From assembly GCA_964250755.1 (NCBI GenBank), contig CAXUHB010000013.1:1-64000 (forward strand): DNA of 64,000 bases, given 5' to 3'. The position numbers were made by a program, and so were the translations under genes. The DNA is from DASWOJ01 sp964250755. GTDB lineage: Bacteria; Pseudomonadota; Alphaproteobacteria; Acetobacterales; Acetobacteraceae. Positions 18,775 through 28,011 of the stretch are shown here, in pieces (within the stretch, counting starts at the first letter, position 1; the number at the start of each line of letters is the position of its first letter). The notes under the pieces were generated by a model. The model was not told where the DNA came from. It made no database searches and saw only the letters and a list, made by a program, of their open reading frames with translations.

Positions 18775-19911
18775 ATGTCCGACTTCGCATCGCTCGGCCT
18801 CGCCGCGCCGATTCTCAAGGCGCTGGCCCATGAGGATTACACCGTCCCCACTCCCATCCAGGCCCAGGCCATCCCGCACGTCATGGCCGGGCGGGATGTG
18901 CTGGGCATCGCCCAGACCGGAACCGGCAAGACCGCCGCCTTCGCGCTGCCCATCCTGCACCGCCTGCTGGCCACCCCGCGCCAGGTGCCCCGCCGCGGCT
19001 GCCGCGTCCTGGTGCTGTCCCCCACGCGCGAGCTGGCGAGCCAGATCGCCGAGAGCTTCCGCACCTACGGCCGCCAGACCGGGTTGCGGACCGCTCTGAT
19101 GTATGGCGGCGTGCCCAAGCTGCGCCAGGTGAAGCAGGTGGGCGGCGGCGTGGACATCGTCGTGGCGACGCCGGGCCGCCTGCTGGACCACATGCAGGAC
19201 GGCACCATCGTGCTGAACGGCGTCGAAATCCTGGTGCTGGACGAGGCCGACCACATGCTCGACCTCGGCTTCATCGTGCCCATCCGCAAGATCGCTCAGA
19301 CCATCTCGCCGTCGCGCCAGACCCTGTTCTTCTCGGCCACCATGCCGAAGGAGATTGCGGCCCTGGCCGGCCAGATGCTGCGCGACCCCGTGCAGGTGTC
19401 GGTGACGCCCGTGACGGCGACCGCGGACAAGGTGGAGCAGCGCGTGATCTTCGTGGAGACCGCGCGCAAGCGGGCGCTGCTGGCCAACCTGCTGCGGAAC
19501 CAGAAGATGAGCCGCGTGCTGGTCTTCACCCGCACCAAGCACGGCGCCGACCGCGTGACCCAGCACCTGGAGGCCGTGGGCCAGCCCGCCGCCGCCATCC
19601 ACGGCGACAAGAGCCAGCCCCAGCGGGAGCGTGCGCTGGCCGCCTTCAAGGCCGGGCGCATCACCGTGCTGGTGGCCACCGACGTCGCCGCGCGCGGCAT
19701 TGATGTGGACGGCGTGACTCACGTCGTGAACTTCGACCTGCCGAACGTCCCGGAAGCCTACGTCCACCGCATCGGCCGCACCGCCCGCGCCGGCCAGGGC
19801 GGCATGGCCATCAGCTTCTGCGACAGCAGCGAACGCCCGCACCTGCGCGGGATTGAGAAGCTGATCCGCACGCGGCTGCAGGTGGAGGAGCTGGAGGGCC
19901 TGGCCGCCTAG
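18775..19911 (+). CDS. DEAD-box ATP-dependent RNA helicase (RhlE-like)
   Basis: A 378-residue helicase core with almost no C-terminal tail. Q-motif TVPTPIQAQAIP near 23-34, Walker A TGTGKT at 48-53, DEAD at 156-159, SAT at 187-189, and HRIGRTARAG in the second RecA domain. RhlE/SrmB-type enzymes remodel rRNA and structured mRNA. Most relatives have an extra basic tail of 50-150 residues; here the protein ends 29 residues after the last helicase segment. It is monocistronic, with a 438-bp leader gap upstream. Confidence 0.92.
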   Translation: MSDFASLGLAAPILKALAHEDYTVPTPIQAQAIPHVMAGRDVLGIAQTGTGKTAAFALPILHRLLATPRQVPRRGCRVLVLSPTRELASQIAESFRTYGRQTGLRTALMYGGVPKLRQVKQVGGGVDIVVATPGRLLDHMQDGTIVLNGVEILVLDEADHMLDLGFIVPIRKIAQTISPSRQTLFFSATMPKEIAALAGQMLRDPVQVSVTPVTATADKVEQRVIFVETARKRALLANLLRNQKMSRVLVFTRTKHGADRVTQHLEAVGQPAAAIHGDKSQPQRERALAAFKAGRITVLVATDVAARGIDVDGVTHVVNFDLPNVPEAYVHRIGRTARAGQGGMAISFCDSSERPHLRGIEKLIRTRLQVEELEGLAA

Positions 19912-19968
19912 CGCCCCAGCACCCCCGGCAGCTCTGCAACTCTGCCTGCCGCCGCAGACAGGCGGGTG

Positions 19969-20313
19969 CTATGCCGGGTTGTCTCGCCCGTGGACCGCGG
20001 CCGGCGGCGTCGTGGCCTCGACGGCCGTGAACGCCTCCAAGATGCGGTAGGCGTGCTCGGCCCCACGCGGCACGATCCAGGAGTCGCCTGGGTTCAGCAG
20101 GATGGTCTGCCCCTCGATATGCAGCTCGGCCCTGCCAGTAATAACATACCCGGCGCAGTCGTACTCCCGGCGCACCGGCGTCTGCTCCCCGCTCGGCACC
20201 GTCTCCTTCCACATGCGCATGGCAATGTGCTTGCCAGTCGCGAGGTAGATCTGCCCATCTGGCCCCTTGGGCGAGTGGCTGCTGTCCACCTTGATGACGG
20301 TCGTGTCGGCCAT
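19969..20313 (-). CDS. Small cupin-domain protein
   Basis: A 114-residue single-cupin protein. The conserved second cupin motif is GDSWIVPRGAEHAYRI around residues 77-92, and the first is degenerate (RREYDCAGYVITGRAELHIEG). Start ATG at 20313 gives MADTTVIKVDSSH; it is preceded on its strand by GCAGGAGGCCGGC. Small cupins of this sort often bind a metal and a small ligand; nothing indicates the substrate. Confidence 0.85.
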   Translation of the reverse strand: MADTTVIKVDSSHSPKGPDGQIYLATGKHIAMRMWKETVPSGEQTPVRREYDCAGYVITGRAELHIEGQTILLNPGDSWIVPRGAEHAYRILEAFTAVEATTPPAAVHGRDNPA

Positions 20314-20427
20314 GCCGGCCTCCTGCGGTTGCAGCGCCCGAACGCACGGCGGACGAACGGAGTTGCGAGGCGGTTCGGCAGCCGGCGGAGCCGCATCGGC
20401 TAGCATGGCGTGCATCACGAAGTAGGA

Positions 20428-21504
20428 TCAGCCTACCCGCAACCGAGCTATTGCCGAAACCATTTCCGCCGATACTCCCTGCCAGGCAACGGTGTCGTGC
20501 TGCGGCGGTGGCGGTTGCTCTCTGTCTTGCAGCAACCGCGCCAGCGCCCCCGCCAACCCTTCCCCATCCGGCTCGCACAGCATCGCCCCCGGTACTCCCT
20601 CCAACTGCTCCGCGAGCCCCCCAACCCGCGTCGCCACGATCCAGCGCCGGGCCGCAATCGCCGCCGCGGCCACCCCGCTCTGGCTGGCCTCCCGGTGTGA
20701 CAGCACCAGCGCGTCCGCCCACGCCAGCAAAGCCCCGACCTCATCTTCCGGCACCCAGCGGTTCTCCACCGTCACCCCCGGCAGCGCCCGCAGCCCGTCC
20801 AGCACCGCGCTCTCCGGCCCGCTGCCCACCACCCGCACCTCCAGGTCGTTCCGCGCGCCCAGCCGCCGCAGCCCTTCTGCCAGCACATCCAGCCCCTTGT
20901 AGGGCAGCAGCCGTCCGAACGAGAGCAGGCGCAACCTCCCCCCGTGCGCCCCGGGCGGCGGCGGCGGCGGCCCGAAGGTGAACGGCGGCAACGCACCCGT
21001 CATCAGCAGCCGCCCACCCGCCCCCTGCTGCCGCAGCCGGTCCGCAACATGGGTGCTGAGCGCGAACATCCCCCCCGCCCGCCGGATCAGCCGCCGCTGC
21101 AGCCGCATCTGCATGGGAAAGCCGTCGCCGGGGTGACTGTCCGCATCATGCACCACCACCGCAAACGGAACCCTGGCCCGGCGCAACGCCGCCGCCATCA
21201 CCAGGTCCAGCGGCGCCGGCATCGCGCAGATCGCCACGTCCACCCGCTCCGACCGCAGCCACCCCGCCAGCCGCGGCACCAGCAACGGCGCCCGCAACGC
21301 CCGCAACGCGAACCCCACCACGCCATCATAGGTTGCAAACGCCAGGTCGCAGGCCGGCGGCGCCGCGGACCGCAGCAATTCCGCCCCTGCCGCCAGGGAC
21401 AGTAGGCTCGTGGTGCCTGCAACCTCGCCGAAGCTGCGCGCCAGCTCCGCCGCATACCGCGGTCCGGCGCCGCGCCGGCCCCATTGCCAGACCAGCACCC
21501 TCAC
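20428..21504 (-). CDS. Group 1 (GT4-type) glycosyltransferase
   Basis: A 358-residue GT-B glycosyltransferase. The C-terminal nucleotide-sugar half is readable: LRLLSFGRLLPYKGLDVLAEGL, LEVRVVGSGPE, then VPEDEVGALLAWADALVLSHREASQSGVAAAAIAA, the GT4 donor site (shown here only in part as ASQSGVAAAAIAA), and GGLAEQL. The Pro-rich stretch GPPPPPPGAHGG is the linker between halves. It overlaps the upstream glycosyltransferase gene by 4 bp. The acceptor is unknown. Confidence 0.85.
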   Translation of the reverse strand: MRVLVWQWGRRGAGPRYAAELARSFGEVAGTTSLLSLAAGAELLRSAAPPACDLAFATYDGVVGFALRALRAPLLVPRLAGWLRSERVDVAICAMPAPLDLVMAAALRRARVPFAVVVHDADSHPGDGFPMQMRLQRRLIRRAGGMFALSTHVADRLRQQGAGGRLLMTGALPPFTFGPPPPPPGAHGGRLRLLSFGRLLPYKGLDVLAEGLRRLGARNDLEVRVVGSGPESAVLDGLRALPGVTVENRWVPEDEVGALLAWADALVLSHREASQSGVAAAAIAARRWIVATRVGGLAEQLEGVPGAMLCEPDGEGLAGALARLLQDREQPPPPQHDTVAWQGVSAEMVSAIARLRVG

Positions 21505-22679
21505 GCGGGCAGCCCCAACCCGCGCACGGCACTGGCCAGCGCCGCCGTTCCCAGCCGCGCCCGCGCCGCCGCCTGCCCGGACAGCCCCAGGTCACGCCGC
21601 GCCGCGGCGTCATCCGCCAGCCGCACGAGGTGGTCTGCGGCGGCCCGCAGGTCAGGCTCCGCCCACAGTGCGCCCGGCGCCTCGAACACGCCGCGCGGAT
21701 CCATCGCAGGCACCAGCGCATAGGGCACCAGAGCGGCGCTCCCAGCATCCATGTATTCCATATTGCCGGACCACCCCGTCGCCACCACGGGCAAGCCCAG
21801 CAGCATCGCCTCCGCGGGCACCAGCCCGAACCCCTCGCTCCTGTGCAGGGACAGCACGATGTCGCAGGCCAGCGTCAGCGCGTGCAAGTCCGCCGCCGGC
21901 AGCGTGCGCGTATCCAGCCGCACGTTCGGCAGCGCTGCCGCAGCCGCCTGCAGCCGCGCGAAGTCAGCCGGGAAATGGTGCGGCTCCCCCACCCGCAGCA
22001 GCAGAACCCGGTCCGCCCGCTCCCCGAACGCCAGCCGGTGCGCCTCGACGGCGCCCAACGGATTCTTGCGCACGAAGCTGGACGCCAGGCTGAACGCCGC
22101 CAAGGTCACGACCGCTCCCGCCGGCAGCCCGAAGTCGGCCCGGCCCAAGGCGGACGGGGCGGGCGGATGGGCCGCTACGGGATGCGGCACCACCCGCACC
22201 GGGCTGCCCACCAACGGCTGCAATGCATCTGCCGAGAAGCGCGACGGCGCCCAAACCTCATGCACGAAGGGCGTCGCAGCCCGCCAGGACTCCGGCGCCA
22301 CCGGTAGCTCCCAAGCCCAGTAGCCGATCACCCGCCGCCCCCGAACCGCCGTACGGCCCAGCCGCAGGAGCGCAGCCGGCGTCCCCGGTCCCGTCGCATG
22401 CAGCACCAGCGCAGCACCCGGCGGTGCCTGCACCCCCGGGCGCAGCGGCCAGCACGGCACGCCAAGCGCCTGTAGCCCATGCAGCATCAGCCGCGCGCCC
22501 TCGCCCAAGCCGGAGGCGCGGTCCAGCTCCCCCGCGACCGCAACGCCGTGCAGCACCGGCGGCGCAGGCCGGTCCGGGCGCGGTGCCAGCAACGCGGTCC
22601 CGCCCGACAGCAGCCGCCGCCGCGGTCCCTGGGGCAGCCCGCGCCACAGCCGGTGCAGGGGATGCAGCCCCGCCGCCAT
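21501..22679 (-). CDS. Group 1 glycosyltransferase
   Basis: A 392-residue GT4-like protein. Seen: GYWAWELPVAPESW and HEVWAPSRFSADAL typical of this subgroup's N-terminal half, FSLASSFVRKNPLGAVEAHR, LACDIVLSLHRSEGFGLVPA with the donor-binding Glu, and EAMLLGLPVVATGWSGNMEY. Start ATG 22679 is chosen since the frame upstream has no similarity. It forms a two-gene unit with the following transferase (4-bp overlap), probably adding successive sugars to one glycan. It is divergent from the argE-like gene. Confidence 0.87.
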   Translation of the reverse strand: MAAGLHPLHRLWRGLPQGPRRRLLSGGTALLAPRPDRPAPPVLHGVAVAGELDRASGLGEGARLMLHGLQALGVPCWPLRPGVQAPPGAALVLHATGPGTPAALLRLGRTAVRGRRVIGYWAWELPVAPESWRAATPFVHEVWAPSRFSADALQPLVGSPVRVVPHPVAAHPPAPSALGRADFGLPAGAVVTLAAFSLASSFVRKNPLGAVEAHRLAFGERADRVLLLRVGEPHHFPADFARLQAAAAALPNVRLDTRTLPAADLHALTLACDIVLSLHRSEGFGLVPAEAMLLGLPVVATGWSGNMEYMDAGSAALVPYALVPAMDPRGVFEAPGALWAEPDLRAAADHLVRLADDAAARRDLGLSGQAAARARLGTAALASAVRGLGLPA

Positions 22680-22913
22680 GACCCGGCTAATCCGCAGGCC
22701 CAGGGATGGCGGAGCAGCGCAACCAGCCAGGCGGGCTGCTGCTGCAAGGGGAAGCCCGTCCGTGCAATGCCCTGTCCACCAATCCCGTGCCGACGCGGTT
22801 CTGCCGTACAGGACGCAAGGCCCATCCGCCAGCCCCGCGGCGCAACGAGGCGGCGGCGGAACATCGTCCCGCCCGCGGTTGCCGCCGCGGGACGGGCCTG
22901 TAATGTGGGGGGC

Positions 22914-24068
22914 ATGGCACCGAGCACGACCGACATCCTCGCCGCCCTGGTCGGCTTCGACACCACCAGCCGCAACTCCAACCTGGAGCTGATCGGCTGG
23001 GTGCGCGCCCACCTGGACGCCTTGGGCGTGCCCTGCCGCGTCAGCCACGACGCAACGGGCGGGAAGGCCAACCTGCACGCCATCATTGGCCCGCACGCGC
23101 CGGGCGGCGTCGCCCTGTCCGGCCACGTGGACACCGTGCCCGTGGATGGCCAGGACTGGACCACCCCTCCTTTCGCGCTGACCCGGCGGGACGGCCGGTT
23201 CCACGGGCGCGGCACGGCCGACATGAAGGGCTTCGTCGCCGCCATGCTCGCCGCCGTGCCAGACCTGCTGGCCGCCGGGCTGCAACGCCCGGTCCACCTG
23301 CTGCTCAGCTACGACGAGGAGGTGGGCTGCCTGGGCGTCCACCGCCTGATCGAGGACCTGGACGCCAGCGACCTGCGCCCGGCCTTGTGCATTGTCGGCG
23401 AACCCACCGGGATGCAGCCGGTCCTGGCCCACAAGGGCCGCCTCGCCGCCCGGGTGGACGTGCGAGGCCGCGCCGGCCATAGCAGCAATCCCCCCGCCGG
23501 CGTCAACGCGGTCCATGCCGCCGCAGAGGCCGTGGCCTGGCTGGCCGCCGATGCCCGCCGCATTGCCGCCGAAGGCCCCTTCGAGGGCGGCTTCGACCCC
23601 CCGCACACCACCGTCCACGTCGGCCGGATCGGCGGCGGCGCCGCCCTGAACATGATCCCCGAGCACGCCTGGTTCGAGGTGGAATACCGCGGCATCCCCG
23701 CCACCGACCGGCTTGCCGAACTGGACCGCCTGCGCGCCCACGCCACCGCCGTCCTGGAACCCCCGATGCGTGCCGTGGACCCCGCGGCAGGCTTCGCCGT
23801 CACCGTCCTCAACGACGTGCCCCCCTTGTCGCTCGACCCCGCGCACGAGTTGGCCGGCCTGGTCCGTCAGCTCACCGGCTCCAACAGCGCCGGCAAGGTC
23901 AGCTACGGGACCGAGGCCGGGGTGTTCCAGGCCGCCGGCATCCCCGCCATTGTCTGCGGCCCCGGCGACATCGCCCAGGCCCACCAGCCCGACGAGTGGA
24001 TCGCCGCCTCCGAGCTTGCCGCCTGCGACGGCTTCATCCGCCGCCTCGCGGCGCGCCTGGCGGCATGA
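22914..24068 (+). CDS. argE: ArgE-type M20 deacetylase
   Basis: A 384-residue zinc amidohydrolase of the M20 family, closest in motifs to acetylornithine deacetylase, which releases ornithine in arginine synthesis. Zinc ligands are visible: His in SGHVDTVPV, Asp in GRGTADMKG, the EE pair of SYDEEVGC, Glu-containing GEPTGM, and the late His in AQAHQPDEW. The ATG at 22914 follows a GGGGGG stretch as ribosome-binding site. It overlaps the next gene by 4 bp, which is a zinc deacylase as well. Confidence 0.85.
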   Translation: MAPSTTDILAALVGFDTTSRNSNLELIGWVRAHLDALGVPCRVSHDATGGKANLHAIIGPHAPGGVALSGHVDTVPVDGQDWTTPPFALTRRDGRFHGRGTADMKGFVAAMLAAVPDLLAAGLQRPVHLLLSYDEEVGCLGVHRLIEDLDASDLRPALCIVGEPTGMQPVLAHKGRLAARVDVRGRAGHSSNPPAGVNAVHAAAEAVAWLAADARRIAAEGPFEGGFDPPHTTVHVGRIGGGAALNMIPEHAWFEVEYRGIPATDRLAELDRLRAHATAVLEPPMRAVDPAAGFAVTVLNDVPPLSLDPAHELAGLVRQLTGSNSAGKVSYGTEAGVFQAAGIPAIVCGPGDIAQAHQPDEWIAASELAACDGFIRRLAARLAA

Positions 24069-25030
24069 CCGACCCGCCCGGCGTGCCGCATTTCGCGGTG
24101 GACCTGCACCCGCCGGACATCCGCCCCTGGATCGCCGGCAATACCGGCATCCCCGGCTTCACCACCTTCGGCTCGGGCCAGCCCGGCCCGCATGTCGCCC
24201 TGGTGGCGCTGCTGCACGGCAACGAGGTCGCGGGCGCCGTCGTGCTGGACGGCATGATGCGCGCCGGCGTCCGCCCGCGCCGCGGCACCCTGACCCTGGG
24301 CTTTGCTAACCTTGCCGCCTTCGCCCGCTGGGACCCTCAGCACCCCACGGCCTCCCGCTTTCTGGAGGAGGACATGAACCGCGTTTGGGACCCCGCCGTG
24401 CTGGACGGCCCCCGCCGCAGCAGCGAGCTGGACCGCGCCCGCGCGCTGCGCCCCCTGGTGGACACGGTGGACGTGCTTCTGGACCTGCACTCGATGCTCT
24501 GGCCGTCCGAGCCGCTGATCCTTTCCGGACCCACCCCGCGCGGCCTGGCGCTGGCGTCCGCGCTCGGCGTTCCCGGCCTCGTGGTGGCGGACAGCGGCCA
24601 TGCCACCGGCCCGCGCCTGATTGATTACGTCCGCTTCACTGCGCCCGACAGCGCCGGCACCGCCTGCCTGGTAGAGGCCGGGCAGCACTGGCAGCCCGGC
24701 ACCGTGGCCATAACCCGGGCCTGCGTGGACGCCCTGCTCCGTTGCTCCGGCCTTTCGGACGCTCCAGTCCCGGACCTGGGCCAGACCCCGGACCCCGCGC
24801 CTGCAGCCGTCCGCCGGGCCGAGGTCACGACGACCGTCACCGCCGCCACCAGCGGCTTCACCTTCCTGCAAGCCTTCCGCGGCGGCGACGTGGTGCCGCG
24901 CCGCAACACCCTGATCGCCCTGGACGGCACCGCCGAGATACGCACCCCGCACGACGACTGCCTGCTGGTGATGCCCAGCCTGCGCCCTAGCCGCGGCCAT
25001 ACCGCCGTGCGCCTGGCACGCTTCCTGTAA
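24065..25030 (+). CDS. Succinylglutamate desuccinylase/aspartoacylase family protein
   Basis: A 321-residue M14-like zinc hydrolase. The first zinc pair is in ALLHGNEVAGA (His, Glu), the third ligand His in LLDLHSM, and the catalytic Glu in CLVEAGQHW. Family members remove acyl groups from N-acyl amino acids. It starts inside the end of the argE-like gene (ATGA), so the two probably process related N-acylated amino acids. A degraded repeat unit follows the stop. Confidence 0.85.
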   Translation: MTDPPGVPHFAVDLHPPDIRPWIAGNTGIPGFTTFGSGQPGPHVALVALLHGNEVAGAVVLDGMMRAGVRPRRGTLTLGFANLAAFARWDPQHPTASRFLEEDMNRVWDPAVLDGPRRSSELDRARALRPLVDTVDVLLDLHSMLWPSEPLILSGPTPRGLALASALGVPGLVVADSGHATGPRLIDYVRFTAPDSAGTACLVEAGQHWQPGTVAITRACVDALLRCSGLSDAPVPDLGQTPDPAPAAVRRAEVTTTVTAATSGFTFLQAFRGGDVVPRRNTLIALDGTAEIRTPHDDCLLVMPSLRPSRGHTAVRLARFL

Positions 25031-25057
25031 TGTCATCAGCAGCTTGCCTGACCAAGT

Positions 25058-25100
25058 TCGTCATTCCGAGGAGCGTAGTGACGCAGCAGTCCCGGGACTT
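25058..25100. repeat. Half copy of the GTCATTGCGAGGAGC-type repeat
   Basis: TTCGTCATTCCGAGGAGCGT then AGTGACGCAGCAGTCCCGGG matches the left arm of the unit at 13880. No right arm is visible. Confidence 0.5.
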
Positions 25101-25223
25101 GAGCGCATACCTGGCGCTCGTCGGCTGCCAGGCCGCAACGGGGCGTCGCTGGGACGGGGCTTCGCCCCAAGTCTTGGCACAGGCGAACCCTGAGACACGC
25201 CCGCCCCCTTCCCGGAGGACCTC

Positions 25224-25823
25224 ATGCCCCTCAGCCCACCCGCCAGCCGCGAGCTGCTGCACACCCGCGCCATCGAGCTACACGGCTACCGTCGCGCCGA
25301 CGGGCTGTATGACATCGAGGCCCGGCTGACCGACACCAAGTCCTATCCTTTCAGCAACCACGACCGCGGCGAGATCGCGCCGGGCACGCCCCTGCATGGG
25401 ATGCTGGCCCGCATGACCGTGTCGGAGGACATGGAGATCGTGCAGTTCGAGGCCGTCACAGAATATGGCCCCTACGCCCTTTGCCCCAGTGCCGCCCCCA
25501 ACTTCGCTCGCCTCGCCGGCCTGAAGATCGGACGCGGCTTCATCAGGGCCGCCAACGAGCGCGTCGGCGGCGTCCACGGCTGCACCCATCTGCGGGAGCT
25601 GCTGGGCCAGATGGGCACGGTGGCGTTTCAGACGTTGTACTCCGTCCGCAACCGCACCCCGCCCGCCGCGCCGAACGCGGTTGAGACTGCGGCCGCCCCG
25701 CCCGCCGCCCGTCCCATGATGCTGGGCACCTGCCTGGCCTACGCCCCGGACAGCCCAGTCGTGCAGCGGCAATGGCCGCAATTCTACACCGGTACCGCTT
25801 CGCCGCTACCGCCAGCCGAGTAG
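25224..25823 (+). CDS. DUF2889 domain protein
   Basis: A 199-residue cytosolic protein. The family features are the opening HTRAIELHGYRRADGLYDIE, ARLTDTKSYPF, and the HGCTHLRELLGQMGTVAFQT segment with a Cys-His pair. The function of DUF2889 is not known to me. The last 50 residues are Ala/Pro-rich and end close to the stop. The start ATG follows GGAGGACCTC. Confidence 0.85.
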   Translation: MPLSPPASRELLHTRAIELHGYRRADGLYDIEARLTDTKSYPFSNHDRGEIAPGTPLHGMLARMTVSEDMEIVQFEAVTEYGPYALCPSAAPNFARLAGLKIGRGFIRAANERVGGVHGCTHLRELLGQMGTVAFQTLYSVRNRTPPAAPNAVETAAAPPAARPMMLGTCLAYAPDSPVVQRQWPQFYTGTASPLPPAE

Positions 25824-25855
25824 TCCCGCCGGGTGTAGGCGCCATCCAGTCCGTG

Positions 25856-26146
25856 TCACGAAGAGGCAGCATCGCGCGGCACTGGCCCACTCTCGTAGCG
25901 TCCCAGCACCGGTCCTAAGGCGGTTGAACCCGCATCAGCCCGGCACGCTGAGCAGGTCACGAATCCGGCTGTGGCAAAGAGTGCCAACTGGCCACGCTTT
26001 TCCTGGACGGCGTCGCGCAGCATCTGGGTCGTGCAGAGATGCGCGGACTTGCGGACGGCGAAATCGGGATAGTTTATTTCTGCCAGCAACGCCGCCCGTT
26101 CGCCGGCATCGTCGCAAGCGCCCGGAACCCCAGCATCCCGCCGCAT
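25856..26146 (-). CDS. Hypothetical small protein (uncertain)
   Basis: A possible 96-residue protein containing LLAEINYPDFAVRKSAHLCT and a CSAC pair (TCSACRADAGSTALG). It fills most of a 421-bp gap. No strong ribosome-binding site and no family were recognised. Composition is more normal than that of the overlapping frames, but it may be a decayed or spurious gene. Confidence 0.3.
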   Translation of the reverse strand: MRRDAGVPGACDDAGERAALLAEINYPDFAVRKSAHLCTTQMLRDAVQEKRGQLALFATAGFVTCSACRADAGSTALGPVLGRYESGPVPRDAASS

Positions 26147-26244
26147 CGGGCCTGGACGTCATTCACCCTTTCCCTCGCCGTCCGCCTCACGGACTTTGAC
26201 CTGCACCTTGCTCCGCCGAGTCCGAAGCGGTCTGCCGGCATAGG

Positions 26245-28011
26245 TCAGCGCACCAGGCCAAGTAGGGCGCGCAGGCGCTCGGTTAGGCACGCTCCGTCCA
26301 ATGGCTTGACCAGCGTCACCCCCGGCCCATTCAACCCGCAAGCCGACGTCGCCACCACCGGCACCCCCGCAGCACATGCGGCCAGCAGCCGGCGCGGCTG
26401 CTCCTCCACCAGGGCCGGCTGCACCACTGCGGCCACGCCCTCCAGCCACGCATAGGGCCGCGCTCCCGGCTCCGGACGCAGCGTGCGGACGCCGCGCCAG
26501 AACCCGGCCCCCTCCAGGTCGGCCCCCAGCAGAACGACTTCCAGGTCCAGCGCCAGGGCGGCCTCCCTGACCTCGTATGCTCCCTTCCGTGCCAGCACCG
26601 GCCCAGGGAATGCGATGCGCCGGCCTCCCGGTCCGGGCCGAACAACCCGCGGCACGTCCGGAGTCCGCCAGTCCAGCAGCACTGCCCGCCCTGGGAACAG
26701 CGCGGCGATCGCTGCATGAGGGGTCGCCACCGTCTCCGCCGCCGCAAGAGCCTCCGCCTCCCACCCGGCCAACTCCGGCGCGGCACGGAAGTCCGCAAGC
26801 GTTGCGCGGTCCGGGTGGGCCGCGTGGGCCGCATCCAGTCGGGCGTGCAGCACGGCCATTGGCGGGCGCGTCATCAGCACGCCGAATCGCCGCCCTCCAA
26901 GCTGCCCGTCCCGCCACAGATAGGGCAGGTACGACTGCGCCACCCACGCCCGCGTCGCCTCCGGCGCCAGCAGCCGCCCCAGGCTGCGGGCGATCCCGTC
27001 CGCCCCAGCGGCCTCCGCCCGGCGGCGGGCCGCGCCGGGCTGGGCCATCCTGGTGCCCAGGCTGCGCGCCAGGGCAGCTGCTGGCGCCGACGCCACGCGG
27101 GCACCGGCGGCAGGCCAGGCGTTCCGGCCCAGGCGGCCCGGCAACGGCACGCCAAGCACGGCCTGCCCGTCCCGCAGGCCCTCGATGTGCGCCACGAACT
27201 CCGGCCAGGCCTCGTCCACCAGCATCACGGCACGGCCTGCCGGAACCGTCGGGGCCGCCTCATGCCGGAAGCACCTGGTCTCGGCGCAGGTCCCGCAACT
27301 CCGCGCGGCGGCGCGCAGGTCCGGCCCATCCGCATCGGCCGGACGGGGCGCCGCACCGCCGCCCGTCCCATGCAGCCGCACGACCAGCTCGTCAGCCGTC
27401 AACCGCACCGACAGCCGCAAATCCCGGTCCGGACGGAATCGCAGGTCCACGTAGTTCCATGCCACCGTCGCATCCCGCCCGACCGCCGTCGCCGACCCCG
27501 GGACGACGCGGGAATGTGCGTGCCGCTCCACGATGGCGCACCCGGCCTGCAACGCCGCATCGTACAACGCATTGGAAAGCTGGCACAACCCGCCGCCCCG
27601 GGCGGACACCATGCAGCCCTGCTGCAGCATCCGTCCCGCCACGAACCCGCGCCCCCGGCTCGCCCGTCCCACCTGCCTCCAGAACGAGAAGGTGCCGCCT
27701 GCCGGGATCGCCACCCCATCCAATGCCTGGGCCGCCCGGCGCAGGTTGTGGACCTTGCCAAGCTGGTGCGCGTGCTCACCAAGCCTGTGGTCCCCCCACA
27801 AGGCGCTCCGGCCTTCCGCGACGACCGGGTCCGCATCGCCGCCCCACCGCTGCGGCAGCCGAGGCAACCCGGTGCGGATGTCCTGGATGGCCCGGCGGAG
27901 CCGCAGCAGTGCGACCTTGCCGGCGAACAAGGCCGCCGGCCAGCGGCCCGGCGCTTCCAATCTGGGTGCGCCCTGCCCCGCACTCCCAACCTGCATCGTC
28001 CCGCTCCGCAT
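26245..28011 (-). CDS. VanW-domain protein fused to a glycosyltransferase-like domain
   Basis: A protein of about 588 residues. Residues 86-215 form a VanW domain: KVHNLRRAAQALDGVAIPAG, GTFSFWRQVGRASRGRGF, GGGLCQLSNALYDAA, ending with the VERHAHS and NYVDLRF segments. A CGTCAETRC cysteine patch follows. The C-terminal 250 residues look like a GT-B glycosyltransferase half (GRRIAFPGPVLARKGAYEVRE, LLAACAAGVPVVATSACGLN). VanW domains occur in cell-surface proteins of unclear function. The frame is open upstream to 28131; start at Met 28011 or 27996 fits better. Confidence 0.75.
   Translation of the reverse strand: MRSGTMQVGSAGQGAPRLEAPGRWPAALFAGKVALLRLRRAIQDIRTGLPRLPQRWGGDADPVVAEGRSALWGDHRLGEHAHQLGKVHNLRRAAQALDGVAIPAGGTFSFWRQVGRASRGRGFVAGRMLQQGCMVSARGGGLCQLSNALYDAALQAGCAIVERHAHSRVVPGSATAVGRDATVAWNYVDLRFRPDRDLRLSVRLTADELVVRLHGTGGGAAPRPADADGPDLRAAARSCGTCAETRCFRHEAAPTVPAGRAVMLVDEAWPEFVAHIEGLRDGQAVLGVPLPGRLGRNAWPAAGARVASAPAAALARSLGTRMAQPGAARRRAEAAGADGIARSLGRLLAPEATRAWVAQSYLPYLWRDGQLGGRRFGVLMTRPPMAVLHARLDAAHAAHPDRATLADFRAAPELAGWEAEALAAAETVATPHAAIAALFPGRAVLLDWRTPDVPRVVRPGPGGRRIAFPGPVLARKGAYEVREAALALDLEVVLLGADLEGAGFWRGVRTLRPEPGARPYAWLEGVAAVVQPALVEEQPRRLLAACAAGVPVVATSACGLNGPGVTLVKPLDGACLTERLRALLGLVR

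Noticed and set aside
22870..22900. GC palindrome before argE as a riboswitch or attenuator
   Set aside because: Short GC-rich self-complementarity is expected by chance at this composition and no conserved riboswitch core is seen.
21501..23984. 827-codon minus-strand frame covering the glycosyltransferase and the argE-like gene
   Set aside because: The argE part is antisense to a well-supported plus-strand gene; only 21501-22679 is kept.
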